Assembly: GCF_019649055.1 (NCBI RefSeq)
Contig: NW_026570352.1
Location: forward strand, 62,001-126,000
DNA from: Paramacrobiotus metropolitanus
Taxonomy: Eukaryota; Tardigrada; Eutardigrada; Parachela; Macrobiotidae
Reading direction: 5' to 3'
DNA: 64,000 bases
Below are positions 34,390-45,200 of the stretch, piece after piece (positions within the stretch are counted from its first letter, which is position 1; every line of letters starts with the position of its first letter). The notes beneath the pieces were generated by a model, which had not been told where the DNA came from, searched no databases, and worked only from the letters and a program-made list of their open reading frames with translations. The position numbers were made by a program, and so were the translations under genes.

Positions 34390-34503
34390 TGTGATCAGAG
34401 CGCCCGCAATTAGAAACAGGTGAACACTGCAAACAACGGTCTAATACCGCAATGCCAGGGCAGACTGGCTTCGCGGTTGACAGTTGAGTGCGGAGTGCTG
34501 AGA
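34390..34503 (-). pseudogene. Short gustatory-receptor-like relic
   Basis: On the minus strand this resembles the start of GR-F exon 1: the stretch after GIQ-x-STTKPSR, with CATTNCGGTATTA-x-ACCG matching the GITLIHRCIHLFLI region and GGGCGCTCTGATCAC matching GALVTSG. Only about 114 bp remain, with frame damage. Confidence 0.45.
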
Positions 34504-35534
34504 AAATAATGATGCCCGCCTAGAATTTCAAATATGTTCCAAAGCCTGCTGTTATGAACATGATAAATCTTTCATATTGTAGGAAATACTGTATGATCCG
34601 TTGCTGGCACAGCGGTATTATTATAGAAGAAATCAGAGAACTGCTCGGTCTCACGTTAAACACAGAGTTACCCAGTGTTACCAAAATCGATGCTGATGTA
34701 GTACTAATAAAATTAATATTATTATGTACTATGTACTATGACTCTATGAGTGATTACGTATAGCGCAGTGAATGTATTGTAACTATTGTTGCGTTACAGG
34801 CCTAGGCATTCGTACATACTATGGTACAGTTACAGAAAGCTTGCTCGCAGAAGCATTTTCTGGGTAACGGATGAACAACGACGGATCATTTTACTGCTTG
34901 TTAAACTGAAATTATCGGTAGGACTGTAGCAGTACAAGTATTTATGCCGCTGGAAATATTCAAAGTATTTGCTCGGTCAAATCATTAAAATTCGCTAGGA
35001 GAAAATATCGCCTAAAATACTTCGAAGTATACTCGTATAATTAATATTATAAACAGAAGTACAGCAGTTTGTAGGCCTTCTCCGCGTTGTTTCTTGTTTA
35101 GCAGTTTCCACACAAAGCGTTTAAACAAACAATGTCTGACGTAACGATTTCACATGAAGTACAAAGCTTACTCCAAGTATCGGGGCTAGTAAGCTGACAA
35201 GGTTACCACCTGTTTTGCACTTTACTGCTTGAATAGCAACGTTAAGGCTAGCATTTCAAGCCTTGCCTAAAGGTTATGCGGCAATAATGAATAGCTAAAA
35301 CATTGCTTTTCCCTTGCTAAAGTCCCAAAAGCATTATTTACTGCGTACATCGTTTTTGCAGCTGCGTTTCGGTTACTCCCTAACGATTCAAACTCTCTTA
35401 GCTTTTACGGTTTATTTGCACTGTAACAGACGCCATTGCAATTTCAGTAGAAGCCACATGCAGCGGAAAATGCAAAAACTTACTCCATGATCTGCAGCAG
35501 CAGCTCTCCTTCACCGAAATTTTGCGAAGTCAAA
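34504..35534. other. Intergenic upstream of GR-E
   Basis: No gene recognised. The promoter of GR-E should be here; no element could be identified with confidence. Confidence 0.35.
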
Positions 35535-37135
35535 ATGGCGACGATTGGTAAAGAAGATCCCCCATTTCGTCCAGTTTTAACAAGCATGAGCTCACAAAAT
35601 TCAGTGACCGATAATCGCGTTGCCCAGTACATTTGGATGCTGATTAATCGACTGCATTTCGCGCTTGGAATTCGTTCACCAGATAGCAGATCACAGTGGT
35701 TATCATGCTCGCAGCTGTTCCACCGTACACTGCATGTTGTATTGACAATGGCATCCCTGATCCTCACCATGGTTTTTTTCTTACGATTTATCCTCGAGAC
35801 AGCCAAAACTGCCGGTCACCGCGAAGTGCAGTTGTCCGCTCTACTGGACTACTTCCAGGATATTATGCGACCAGCTCGAGCCGCCTTGGTGCTGTTGGCG
35901 TTCTGTATGCAGCAGAATACTTTAATGCTCTTACGACCGTTGGCAGAAGATCTGCTCAGCAAATTAGGTCAACATCGCCGATTCGCCACATCGACCACCA
36001 TTAGAAGCATTCGCCTACAGATGTGTGGTATGTTTGGCGCCATGCTTTTGTATTTTATATGGGATCTAAAAAAGTGGGCACACAACTACACACTATACTC
36101 GTTCTCGTTGTACCGCTTTCTGGAGAAAAGTAAGACCCTGGTTCAACTCGGTGTAATTACCGTGCGCTGGAAATTCTACCTGCTGTGGCTAATTGGTGGA
36201 TTTCTTCCCATAATTATTTCCACGCTTCCGCAGATGCTCTTTTTTCTTTATGGGCATTTATTAGAAATTTCTGTTGATGTGTACGAGCAGCGGCTAGCCA
36301 CTCTGAGTGTCATGCCCGCATCCGATATCGTTCAGCCGCATAATCTTACAGAAATCAAAGATCTGGTGGAATTGCGCCAACGTCTATACGTCTTTGCGGA
36401 AAAATTGAGTAGTACCTTCAAATGGATTTCTCTGTTCGCGTTTGTCGCCGATGCCGTTACCATGCTGGGCTTTATGGCGGCGTCGAATGTCCTGTCAAGT
36501 GAACCTAATTACTTCAATTTGGGCGGGGTACTGGTATACGGCTGCTTTTTGGTACTATTTTGTATTCCGGTTCTGGGAATCGAAGAAAAGGTTCGTATTT
36601 ATAATTTTGTGCAACGAAATAAGAAGCAAAGGCTATGCTGTATTATGATTTCTACATAGAGCCGACGAATTACCGAGATACTGACGATTCTTTTCAACAA
36701 AACAAATTCCAGCTCGAAATCACAAGAGGTGCGTTCAGTGACTTTGCGAATTATGAAATCTCTACAGCATTATCAAAAGTTCATTGCAAGTGTTTCTTAC
36801 AGAAAGATAAAAGTTCCGCCTATATCAGCAATCTTCTGCTAAACGAAAAGCACTTAAAGTTAGAAATCCAAGCTGGCGGAATGATGGATCTTAATCACAT
36901 GCATATCTTAAAGGTATCCGCATAGCCGGCGCACTGTCATCTTTAAGAGTCCACAAAGTACAAGACCTTGGTTATTACGTACCGCATATTATTTGATCCG
37001 TAATATCTGTTGCAGGTTTTTACCCTGATTGCTACGATCACACTGGTGTCGACGGAGCTTTCGTCGACATCCAGCACCGACCGTTCCCCTGCACTAGTGA
37101 ATGCGAGCCAAAGTGTGCAGTGTGTATGTGGATAG
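35535..37135 (+). CDS. Gustatory-receptor-like 7TM protein (GR-E)
   Basis: Intact four-exon gene, 451 residues. Exons: 35535-36590 (352 codons), 36660-36728 (23), 36803-36913 (37), 37016-37135 (39 plus TAG); all introns phase 0, GT-AG and short (69-102 nt). The start MATIGKEDPPF aligns with MKTIADQRQMF in GR-A. Seven hydrophobic segments, the last in exon 4 (VFTLIATITLVSTEL). The tail SQSVQCVCG is nearly the same as in GR-D, although the sequence between TM7 and the tail has diverged. Exon 3 has NEKHLKLEIQ and ends LNHMHILK, also as in GR-D. A Foldback-like element starts 109 bp after the stop. Probably a chemoreceptor; substrate unknown. Confidence 0.65.
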
Positions 37136-37243
37136 AACCACAAGCGAATTGCATAAAAGATGATTTACCGATACATACCATTGATCTGCCAAATTTTAAG
37201 CAAAATTCCAGTGTATGTTCGACTGCATTCCTTCTTACACCTG

Positions 37244-38972
37244 TGGAACGTTTCGTACCAAAGAAAAAAAGCGAATCGTTTTTTCGCTCCTTGTAGTCAC
37301 AGTAGACATCTGTATACATGCTGCAGACACCCTGTAGACCTATCGGTAGTCACCTGGTTTCTTAGGATGTATACAGCGTGTCTACAGCGGTGTCTACACG
37401 TTGTCTACGGATGTCTACCGCTGTATACAGGCAGCCCTTCTTAGGTTCAGCTCGATACTCCATTGTAGGCTCACGCCGGGTAAAACTATGGTATAGCTTG
37501 GTAAAGGCTGTAAAGGTCATTAGCGTAACGGTAAAGGTTGGAATGCTTGGTATAGGTAGCAACAACTATACTACAGGAAAGATTTAAATTTTGGTTTAAG
37601 CTTAACAAGTTTACCTCCGATATCGATGCCACCTATTACCGCCGATACCGCACTTCTTACCACCTATACCCGCCGATACTGCACCTCTTGCCACCTTTAC
37701 CCGCCGGTACTGTACCGCTTACCACCTTTACCCACCGATACTGTACCGCGCATTTGCCCACGATACTGTGCCACTTACGCAGCTGCCCGCCGGTGCCGCC
37801 TGCCACTGCCACCTATACCCGCCGATATCGCATCTTACCACCTGCCGCCGGTGCCACCGCCGCCACCTATGCCCGCCGATGCGCGCCTCTTACCGCATTG
37901 CCCACCGATGCTGTAGCGGCATGCCTGTGCCCGCTCGTTGCTGCCTCTTGCCCATCAGGTGCTGCTGCACTATACCCGTGCTGCCTCACCATGTGCCTCT
38001 GATACTGCACCTCTTACCACTTATAACCACCGTTACTTTACATCTTACCACCTTTCGCGTCCGCTGCCGTACCTTTACAAACCCTTATTGATCGAGCCTT
38101 CCAAAAAGCCGTTAAAAACAGAAATCGTAGCCATGGTTAGTAGGTGTTAAGTCGTCTGCTCCCATTAAAATGAATCTTTTTGCTTTGTAAGATTTTTCGA
38201 GAAGTGCATTGTGCATGCGGTATCGGCGGGTAAATGTGGTGAGCGGTACAGTATCGGTGGGTAAAGGTGGTAAGAAGTGCAGTATCGGCGGGTATTGGTG
38301 GTAAAAGGTGCGGTATCGGAGGGTATATGTGGTAAGAGGTGCAGCATCGGAGGGTATAGGTGGTAAGAGGTGCAGTATCGGCGGGTATTGGTGGTAAGAG
38401 GTGCGGTATCGGCGGGTAAAGGTGTTGAGCGGTACAGTATCGGTGGTAAAGGTGGTAAGAGGCACAGTATCGGTGGGTAAAGAGGTGCAGTATAGGCGGG
38501 TAAAGGTGGTGAGCGGTACAGTATCGGTGGGTGAAGGTGGTAAGAGGTGCAGTATCGGCGGGTATAGGCGGCAAGAGGTGCGGTATCGGCGGGTATAGGT
38601 GACAAGAGGTGCGGTATCGGCGGGTATAGGTGACAAGAGGTGCGGTATGGGCGGGAAGATGTGCGGTAGCGGTGGGTAAACGCAGTTAAAGGTCTGGTAA
38701 CAGTCGCGTAATGGGTTTAAAACGCGGGCCTTTACCAAGCTATACCATAGTTTTCCCCGGCGTGTGCCTACCCTCCGATACTCTGCCTATATACACCGGT
38801 AGTCACCTCTAGACAGCCCGTAGACACCACTGTAGACATACTGTAGTCATCTCGTTTCTTAGGATGTATACAGGTTGTCTACAGGGTGTCTACAGGTTGT
38901 CTACGGATGACTACAGTGACTACAAGAAAGAAAAAAACGTTCCAGTTTTTTTCTTTGGTACGAAACGTTCCA
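37244..38972. mobile_element. Foldback-like transposable element
   Basis: About 1.73 kb. The ends are inverted repeats: TGGAACGTTTCGTACCAAAG at 37244 and its complement ending at 38972. Within each arm come GTAGTCAC/GTCTACAG-rich subrepeats, then a block around ACTATGGTATAGCTTGG (near 37480 and, inverted, 38745), then tandem 31-bp units: left arm about 37620-37960, right arm about 38210-38690, in opposite orientation. A spacer of about 250 bp separates the arms. This is the structure of Drosophila Foldback elements. The long open frames through the 31-bp units (Tyr/Pro/Thr-rich) are by-products of the repeat. No transposase is present. CTTCTTA occurs near both ends (37231 and 38980) but not flush with them. 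Confidence 0.7.
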
Positions 38973-39648
38973 TATATACTTCTTATGTTAACTGAAAACA
39001 GTTTTCATTTGGTACCTGTCTTGTCGGGCAATGTTTACTTGCAATATCATGGAATACAGACTGTGTCTTAATTAGGCCGTCACAAAACGAGATACAATGA
39101 ATATACAAATACAATAAATCAATAATCATTGAATGTTGGGTATCACGCACAATCTGCTAGCATTTGTATTTTTAGCTGCCGCTTTTTATTAAAGGTGTAG
39201 CTTCATACATCCACGGTACGTCAAGTCGTCAACAATACTACAACACACGTACTGTTAAATTAAGACTTTTAACTGCCGTTCTTATATGCATTTATTGCAG
39301 ACATCTTACAAAACTCCGAGATACTGGCGAGGTACGTTCGGCAAGGTGTACTAGTAACTCGATGTACTCAGCATTTGCTCGCTGTTTTACTGTTCTGCCT
39401 AATCTTTCCTGGTTTGGTGCAAAGTGGCGTTCAATAGTGGCGATTCAGGAATAAAGCAGTCAACTTCCAGTTTGATTGTGTGCAGTAGTGTACCGCTAAA
39501 TATCACGATACTTTTGCGGTGTTCCGTCGTGGCGTGTGAAATGGCTTGAAATCACCCGATGGGATTAGAAATTTCACTGATACCGTTGCGCACACCTCAA
39601 CAGCCAGCAAACGATACACTTTTTGCATATTCCCCATAGAGCGCTTCT
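38973..39648. other. Intergenic upstream of GR-H
   Basis: No gene seen; AT-rich flank of the Foldback-like element. Confidence 0.35.
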
Positions 39649-39692
39649 CTACGGAGTCTCCGTAGTCCTCCTACGGAGACTGTCTCCGTAGG
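39649..39692. repeat. Two adjacent perfect hairpins
   Basis: CTACGGAG-T-CTCCGTAG (39649-39665) is followed four bases later by a second hairpin with 11-nt arms (CCTACGGAGAC, 39670-39692). They share the same core and lie 155-198 bp upstream of the GR-H start codon. Confidence 0.75.
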
Positions 39693-39846
39693 ACGACATT
39701 TACCCAACCAAAAACCTGCCCGCTTTCCCCGTGCAAAGGCTGCTCGTCCATACCGATACAGCTGTTAGCGTTGATGGCTTTAACTGAATAGTTTATCACT
39801 GCTGGTGGACCGGGTCATCGTACTAAAGGACGTAAGGTCATTCACC

Positions 39847-41557
39847 ATGTCCCACAGAGCGGCCACTGCTGTTTTAAAAATCCTTGACAGCCTTCATGGT
39901 TTTCTCGGCATCCAGTTGCCAACTACCAAGTCAAACCGTCCCTGCATCACGCGATTCCAGTATTGTTTCCACTTGTTCTGTATTGCGGGCGCTTTCGCCA
40001 CCACCGGGCTTTACCTTTTGCGGTGCATTGCCGTTTGGACTGCGAAATCGGAACAGTATCAGCTGCAGCTGTTGGATCTGTTTAATCACGTGCAGGAAAT
40101 CCTGCAGTCGGCTCGCGCCGCATTAATTCTGCTAGCTTTTTGCGTACAACAAAAGTCCCTAAAAGAACTTTGGCTTCTCTCTAAAGAAGTTGTGTACGAC
40201 ATCCAAAAGCGCGATGCCTTTGTCACACCTGTAACCAATCGCCATATCAGAATGTGGTGGTTAGGATTTTCCCTGCTAATGATTGCATACTTCCTTTGGG
40301 ATTTCAGCCTGTGGACTGGACTGGATCCTTCCATCGGTGCTTTTAAATTATCCAGTCTATTAGTTAACAGCACGGTCTTCACTCAAATAGGTGCGGCCTT
40401 TGCGCGGTGGAAATTCTTTCTGCTGTGGGAGGCGTTAGGACTGGTACCCATACTGTTCTCGATGCTGCCGCTGGTTTTGTTTTTTGCATATGGTTGTGTC
40501 ATAAAACTGTACGCTGATCTCTATGAAAATTATCTTCAACGGTTATGTAAGAAATCACCACTTGAGATTATCAACGCTCAGACGATGCACGAATTGACGG
40601 AGCTGACTGAATTCCGTCACCGCATCCATAACTTTGCGGAAGCGTTAGGTCACACATTTAAATGGATTGCAGGACTGGCGTTCTGGGCGGATGCGGTAAA
40701 TATGCTTGGGTTTATGGCTGTCTCCAATATTCTGTCGCAAAATCCCAATTACTATTACTTTTTCGCCACGGCTATTTATGGATTACTGCTGGTGATTTTC
40801 TACATCCCGGTGCTGGGATTACGAGAACAGGTAAGACTTTCTAAAAGTCGAAACTGCTTAAAATAAAATGATTTAGACAAAACCCGTTTCCGATTCGGCG
40901 ATTACTGATTGGTGAATAAATTAAGGTGCGAATCGCGAAATATTACGTTTGGTTGCAGAGCCGACGAATACAGAGGATAATTGTTAGCATTCTTAACAGT
41001 ATGGTATTCTCCCGGGAGACAGAGAAGGTAATTATGTTCAGTACAACTAAAACATGAGACACAACGGCTCGCTCATATGCAAATAGAAGCGCTTGATGGC
41101 TTTGTGGTTTTTAGCGGGAAGACGTTGAAAAATCACTGCAGTGCCTGTTAACATGTGAAGAAAACCTGCGGATGGAAATCACAGCTGGTGTAATAATGCG
41201 GTGGAACTGCTCCGTAATTGTGAAGGTTTGATCTTTCGTGAAATTTTCAGTATTGCCTATTATTTCTCTAGACGCAAAGTTTTTTTGTAGCACCGCCAAT
41301 ATGCCATAACAGTCAGGCCCTATACGCTGCTTTTCACTCAGTCAAAATTACAGTAGACTTTCCCTTGATAGCCAGAGTACCTACGTATCTGCACTTGCCT
41401 TAAGTTAATTTAAATAACTATTTACTGAAAAGCCGGTTCCTCGCTTCATCGATTAAATATACAAGTAGTTTATCGGGTTTTTGCTTTACAGATTTTTGCG
41501 TTAATTGCCACCGTTACCATGATTGCCAACCAGATTTTTCCGCATTTCATCCACTAA
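39847..41557 (+). CDS. Gustatory-receptor-like 7TM protein (GR-H)
   Basis: Intact four-exon gene, 409 residues. Exons: 39847-40830 (328 codons), 40959-41027 (23), 41115-41225 (37), 41492-41557 (21 plus TAA), all phase 0 with GT-AG. The start MSHRAATAVLKIL was preferred to an in-frame ATG at 39805 because it aligns with MRNKAASTIRKIL of GR-F. Exon 1 shows TM-like segments near residues 40-62, 88-105, 138-156, 195-220, 270-290 and 300-324. Exon 3 has CLLTCEENLRMEITAG. Exon 4 gives TM7, IFALIATVTMIANQIF, fitting a degenerate GR signature. Same subfamily as GR-B, GR-C and GR-F, but here intron 1 has a standard GT donor. Inferred role: chemoreceptor. Confidence 0.68.
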
Positions 41558-42177
41558 TAATGCCATATGTGCTTGTACTTGAAATAATACTGACACTCCG
41601 CGTGTTAACGGAATGCAGTCTTTGGGGATGCCGAACTTATTTTCTCATACTCACACTGCATTTTATGAATCGGATGATCTGAGAAATGCAGCCGACAAGC
41701 ACTCAAATGGTTTCCCTGAACTTTTTTTCAATTAGGCTGTTGTAAAGGAGACGAAATTGCTGCGTTGAGCGAAATGTCTGTTAGCCCAAAAGAGGATTTC
41801 GATTTGGGTTGTTTCCCATGTATGAATTTCTGATTATGTAGGGAGTCCATTTTTCTTACTCGGGTGGCTAGCTAACAAAGATTAAAGTTTTAAATATACC
41901 GGCATAAAAGAAAAAGTCTGGGAGGCCGCGTAGCTTTACGCGAATTCGGGTACATTGCTTCTGGTCTTTGTATTAATCCTCAAGATTCACTTTGCATGGC
42001 TCAAGTATTACGTGCTTACAAATCTGTACTTTGTGTGTTTGTGCAAAAATAGTGAACGAGAGCGATCATTGTCTGCAGCAGCTTCAATAAATAATCCAAA
42101 TATTGTGATTATTTTTATTATTTACATCAGTTACTGCAAACAACAAATTATTATTGCTTAACGCGGATAATTTTCTC
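41558..42177. other. Intergenic between convergent GR-H and Cav1 genes
   Basis: Holds the 3' ends of two converging genes; no other gene recognised. Confidence 0.4.
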
Positions 42178-42183
42178 TTTATT
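42178..42183 (-). terminator. Poly(A) signal AATAAA of the calcium channel gene
   Basis: AATAAA on the minus strand 108 nt downstream of the channel stop codon, a normal distance for a 3' UTR signal. Confidence 0.5.
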
Positions 42184-42290
42184 GCGATATGGCACAACGT
42201 TTAGCGACCTCGCCTCTTCATAATAAACATGTTCAATAGACAATACAAAACCGACATCATTCTATCACTGCGAACCGGGGGGATCAAAAA

Positions 42291-45200
42291 TCACCAATCA
42301 TGACTCTCCGTTTCCTGCTTTTTCCTCTGGACATACGGACTCTCCGCGGTCCCATCGAAGGGCCGTTTGTATTCACCCAGGATGCTGCGGGCTTTGGAGT
42401 CCATCTTGGGAATATCCAGGATTCTCCGTGATTTCACCTCGCTGGACGAGGTGTTGGGAGTGTCCTTCTCTTTCTTCACGGCGGAATTCTTCGGAGCATG
42501 CCGCAGCGCATCAGCTCCGTTGGCGAAGGGCGTGGCCGTGCCGTTGACGGTCATTAGGCGGGGTTTTTGCACCGGTGTCAGCCGTAGCGACTGGTTCTTG
42601 GAACGTCTGCGGCTGCGGTGGAATAATGTACCGAAAAGCGAATGATTGCGCTGCAGTACAAAATAACAATTTCACTTCAAAATGCAATAAATATTGCTCA
42701 TATTTTAGGGTGTTAAAAAGATAAATATTCGGGTACCCGATGCATTGGTTCTTCGCCTTCGGTTTCATCCAGTGTTCCAGAAATCGTCCGCTTTAATTGC
42801 GGACCAATTTCGTGCAAAGTTCGCAAACCGGCCGTTAACGCTACCGTGTTCTCGTTCTTCTTTGCAGCTTTATTTTGCATTTCTTTCCGCTTTTTAAAGC
42901 GGCGGAAGTAGTCTTGTATGAGGAATGTTGCGTAGAATTTGCCCACGGTTACATCATCATCTGTCGGTTAAAGGGTTTAGAAAACAGTGCGAAACAGTTC
43001 TACAAGAAAGGTCACCGTTCTCACCTCCAGCCGCCGGAATAATGAGATCCAACAAACGGTTTGGTGTTCTTTTCCAGATTTTCTTAATGATGTACCGTAA
43101 TTCCGCGTTCGCATCGTCGATATTTCCCTCGGTTTTGATGCCGAGCGATGTGCGGACCAGAGCAAAGAGGGTTGCATTGAAATTCACCGTCCCATCGGCG
43201 TTGAGTGGCATGTTCATGGAGACCAGCCGCTAGAAAACAAACACGCACTGTACTCAAATACCTTATTTTGTTCAGACTACTGTTTTAGATGTCTAGCTGA
43301 TCCATTACGTTCTGAGCACCTGCTTTGACCTGCCTGCCATGAGCGTAGCATGACTATACAGATTTATCGGAAGCCGGTCATGTAGTTTCTTTAGCTACGG
43401 TTTTTCTATGCACAGATACGAAAGGATCTAAACGTCTGATTGGAGGAGCCTGTGAAGGGGTGTTTTCCGGATTTTTTGCTGACCTTCGATCCTTTTTCGA
43501 CTAACTAGCTGTGACAGTGTTCTCAACAACATCGCTTGCTGTCTAATCTGTAAGATTTAATATTTAGCGCTACAAAGGCTGCTTTCAATAAAACCTCAAA
43601 GAAATGCGTAGAAAGCATTCGAAATAAAAGAACTGAAAAGTTTATAGCGAAATTTTGCCATACCAAAATGGTTTTGACAAACTCTTCAGTGCATGTGTTT
43701 GGTAGTGTAACGGCTAAAACGTTCACATCGGTTGTCGTTCTGGCTTGGCCGATCCACTGTAGTTAAATTGCAAAAGCTTGATACATAATTTCTTAATACG
43801 CTTTCAATTTTTAGAATAAATAAAGAACTCATAATAATACTAATAATTTAAACGAATTTATGCGTAATTCCAGGTGGCGACAATTTCGTTTATGCACAGT
43901 AGTTTAATTTAGGTACTGTACGCAACGAAGGATGTATTATTTTATGTTATAAGAAAGAGTAATCGGCTATAAAACCGGAGAAAAATTTTGAAACCGGCAT
44001 TAAAGAAAAGCACGACGATGTGTTTTGCGCCATCAGATTATTTATTCGCTGGTGAGCGCCCATAATTTGTGTCAGATCAATACTATTTCATGCACGTTCT
44101 TTATCTTAAAAATATTATGAAGCCAATGATTCAGCATATACAGATACATATCTTAGCTTTATTGTCATTTGACTTTATTGTAATTAAAATAGGCTCCAGC
44201 GCTAGTAGTGCGTACTGCGCACTGTGCAATAGGAACATGAGTTCGTGCAAGCTGCAAGCGCTTATTTACAGAAGCGTTTTTGCGCAATAAGCGTGTAAAC
44301 GAAGCATAAGCTTTTTTAGTACTATGACATACCTTGCACGCCACACGATGCGGGCACAGCGCGCCGAACCCGAGCGGCGGATTGATCTTCCGCAATAAAG
44401 TCACCACGTCCAGATGCTTAATCCGGCCCCGCGCATCGGGATCGTACTCGCTCCACAACCGGATGAACTCATCCAGATGGTGCGGACCCAAAATGGACCA
44501 ATCCCGCGTCAGATAGTCAAAATTGTCCATAATGACCGCCACAAACAAGTTGATGATCAGAAACGAGCAGACAATATAAAACGAAATGAAATACGGATAC
44601 GCGAACGCCGTCCCGCACACCGTTCCCTCCGGTTCCCCGGAGGCCTTATCACACAGATTCTTATCCAGACCCGCGCACGACAACATCACTTCCTGCCAGT
44701 TCTCCCCGGTGGCGCAGCGGAACAGCGCCAGCACCGCTTGCGGGAAATTCTGGAAATTGTTGTTGCGGTTGATGAAGCTCTCTTCGTTGTCCAGCCCGAT
44801 CTTTCCGAAGATCTGCATCCCGATGACGGCGTAGATGAAGAAGAGCATGACGATGAGGAGGGCGACATAAGGCAGGGCTTGGAAGGATTTAACGAAGGTC
44901 CAGAGGAGGGTGCGGACGCCTTCCCCCCGGGCCAGCAGTTTGATGAGACGCATGGCGCGGAAGAGCCGGAAGAAGTTGACGCGGATCAGTTTCTGGCCGT
45001 CCGAGAAGAACTTGGAGTAGCAGATGTCGATGATACTGCCCAGGACGATGATGAAGTCGAAGCTGTTCCACGCGTCGCCGAAATAGTTCTACGACAAATT
45101 GACAATCAAAACTTATTGGTAATTTCATTATAACGGCCCATACACCGAATCAATATGTAACGATATTTTACCTTGGCAAATGTAAAAGAGTTATTATTCG

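Noticed and set aside
37620-38740. Long open frames of Tyr/Pro/Thr-rich repeats in all frames on both strands
   Set aside because: They are created by 31-bp tandem units of the Foldback-like element, lie in several frames at once, and have no gene context.
44414-45133. 239-codon plus-strand frame rich in Glu/Asp
   Set aside because: It is the antisense shadow of the calcium channel exon 45088-44333.
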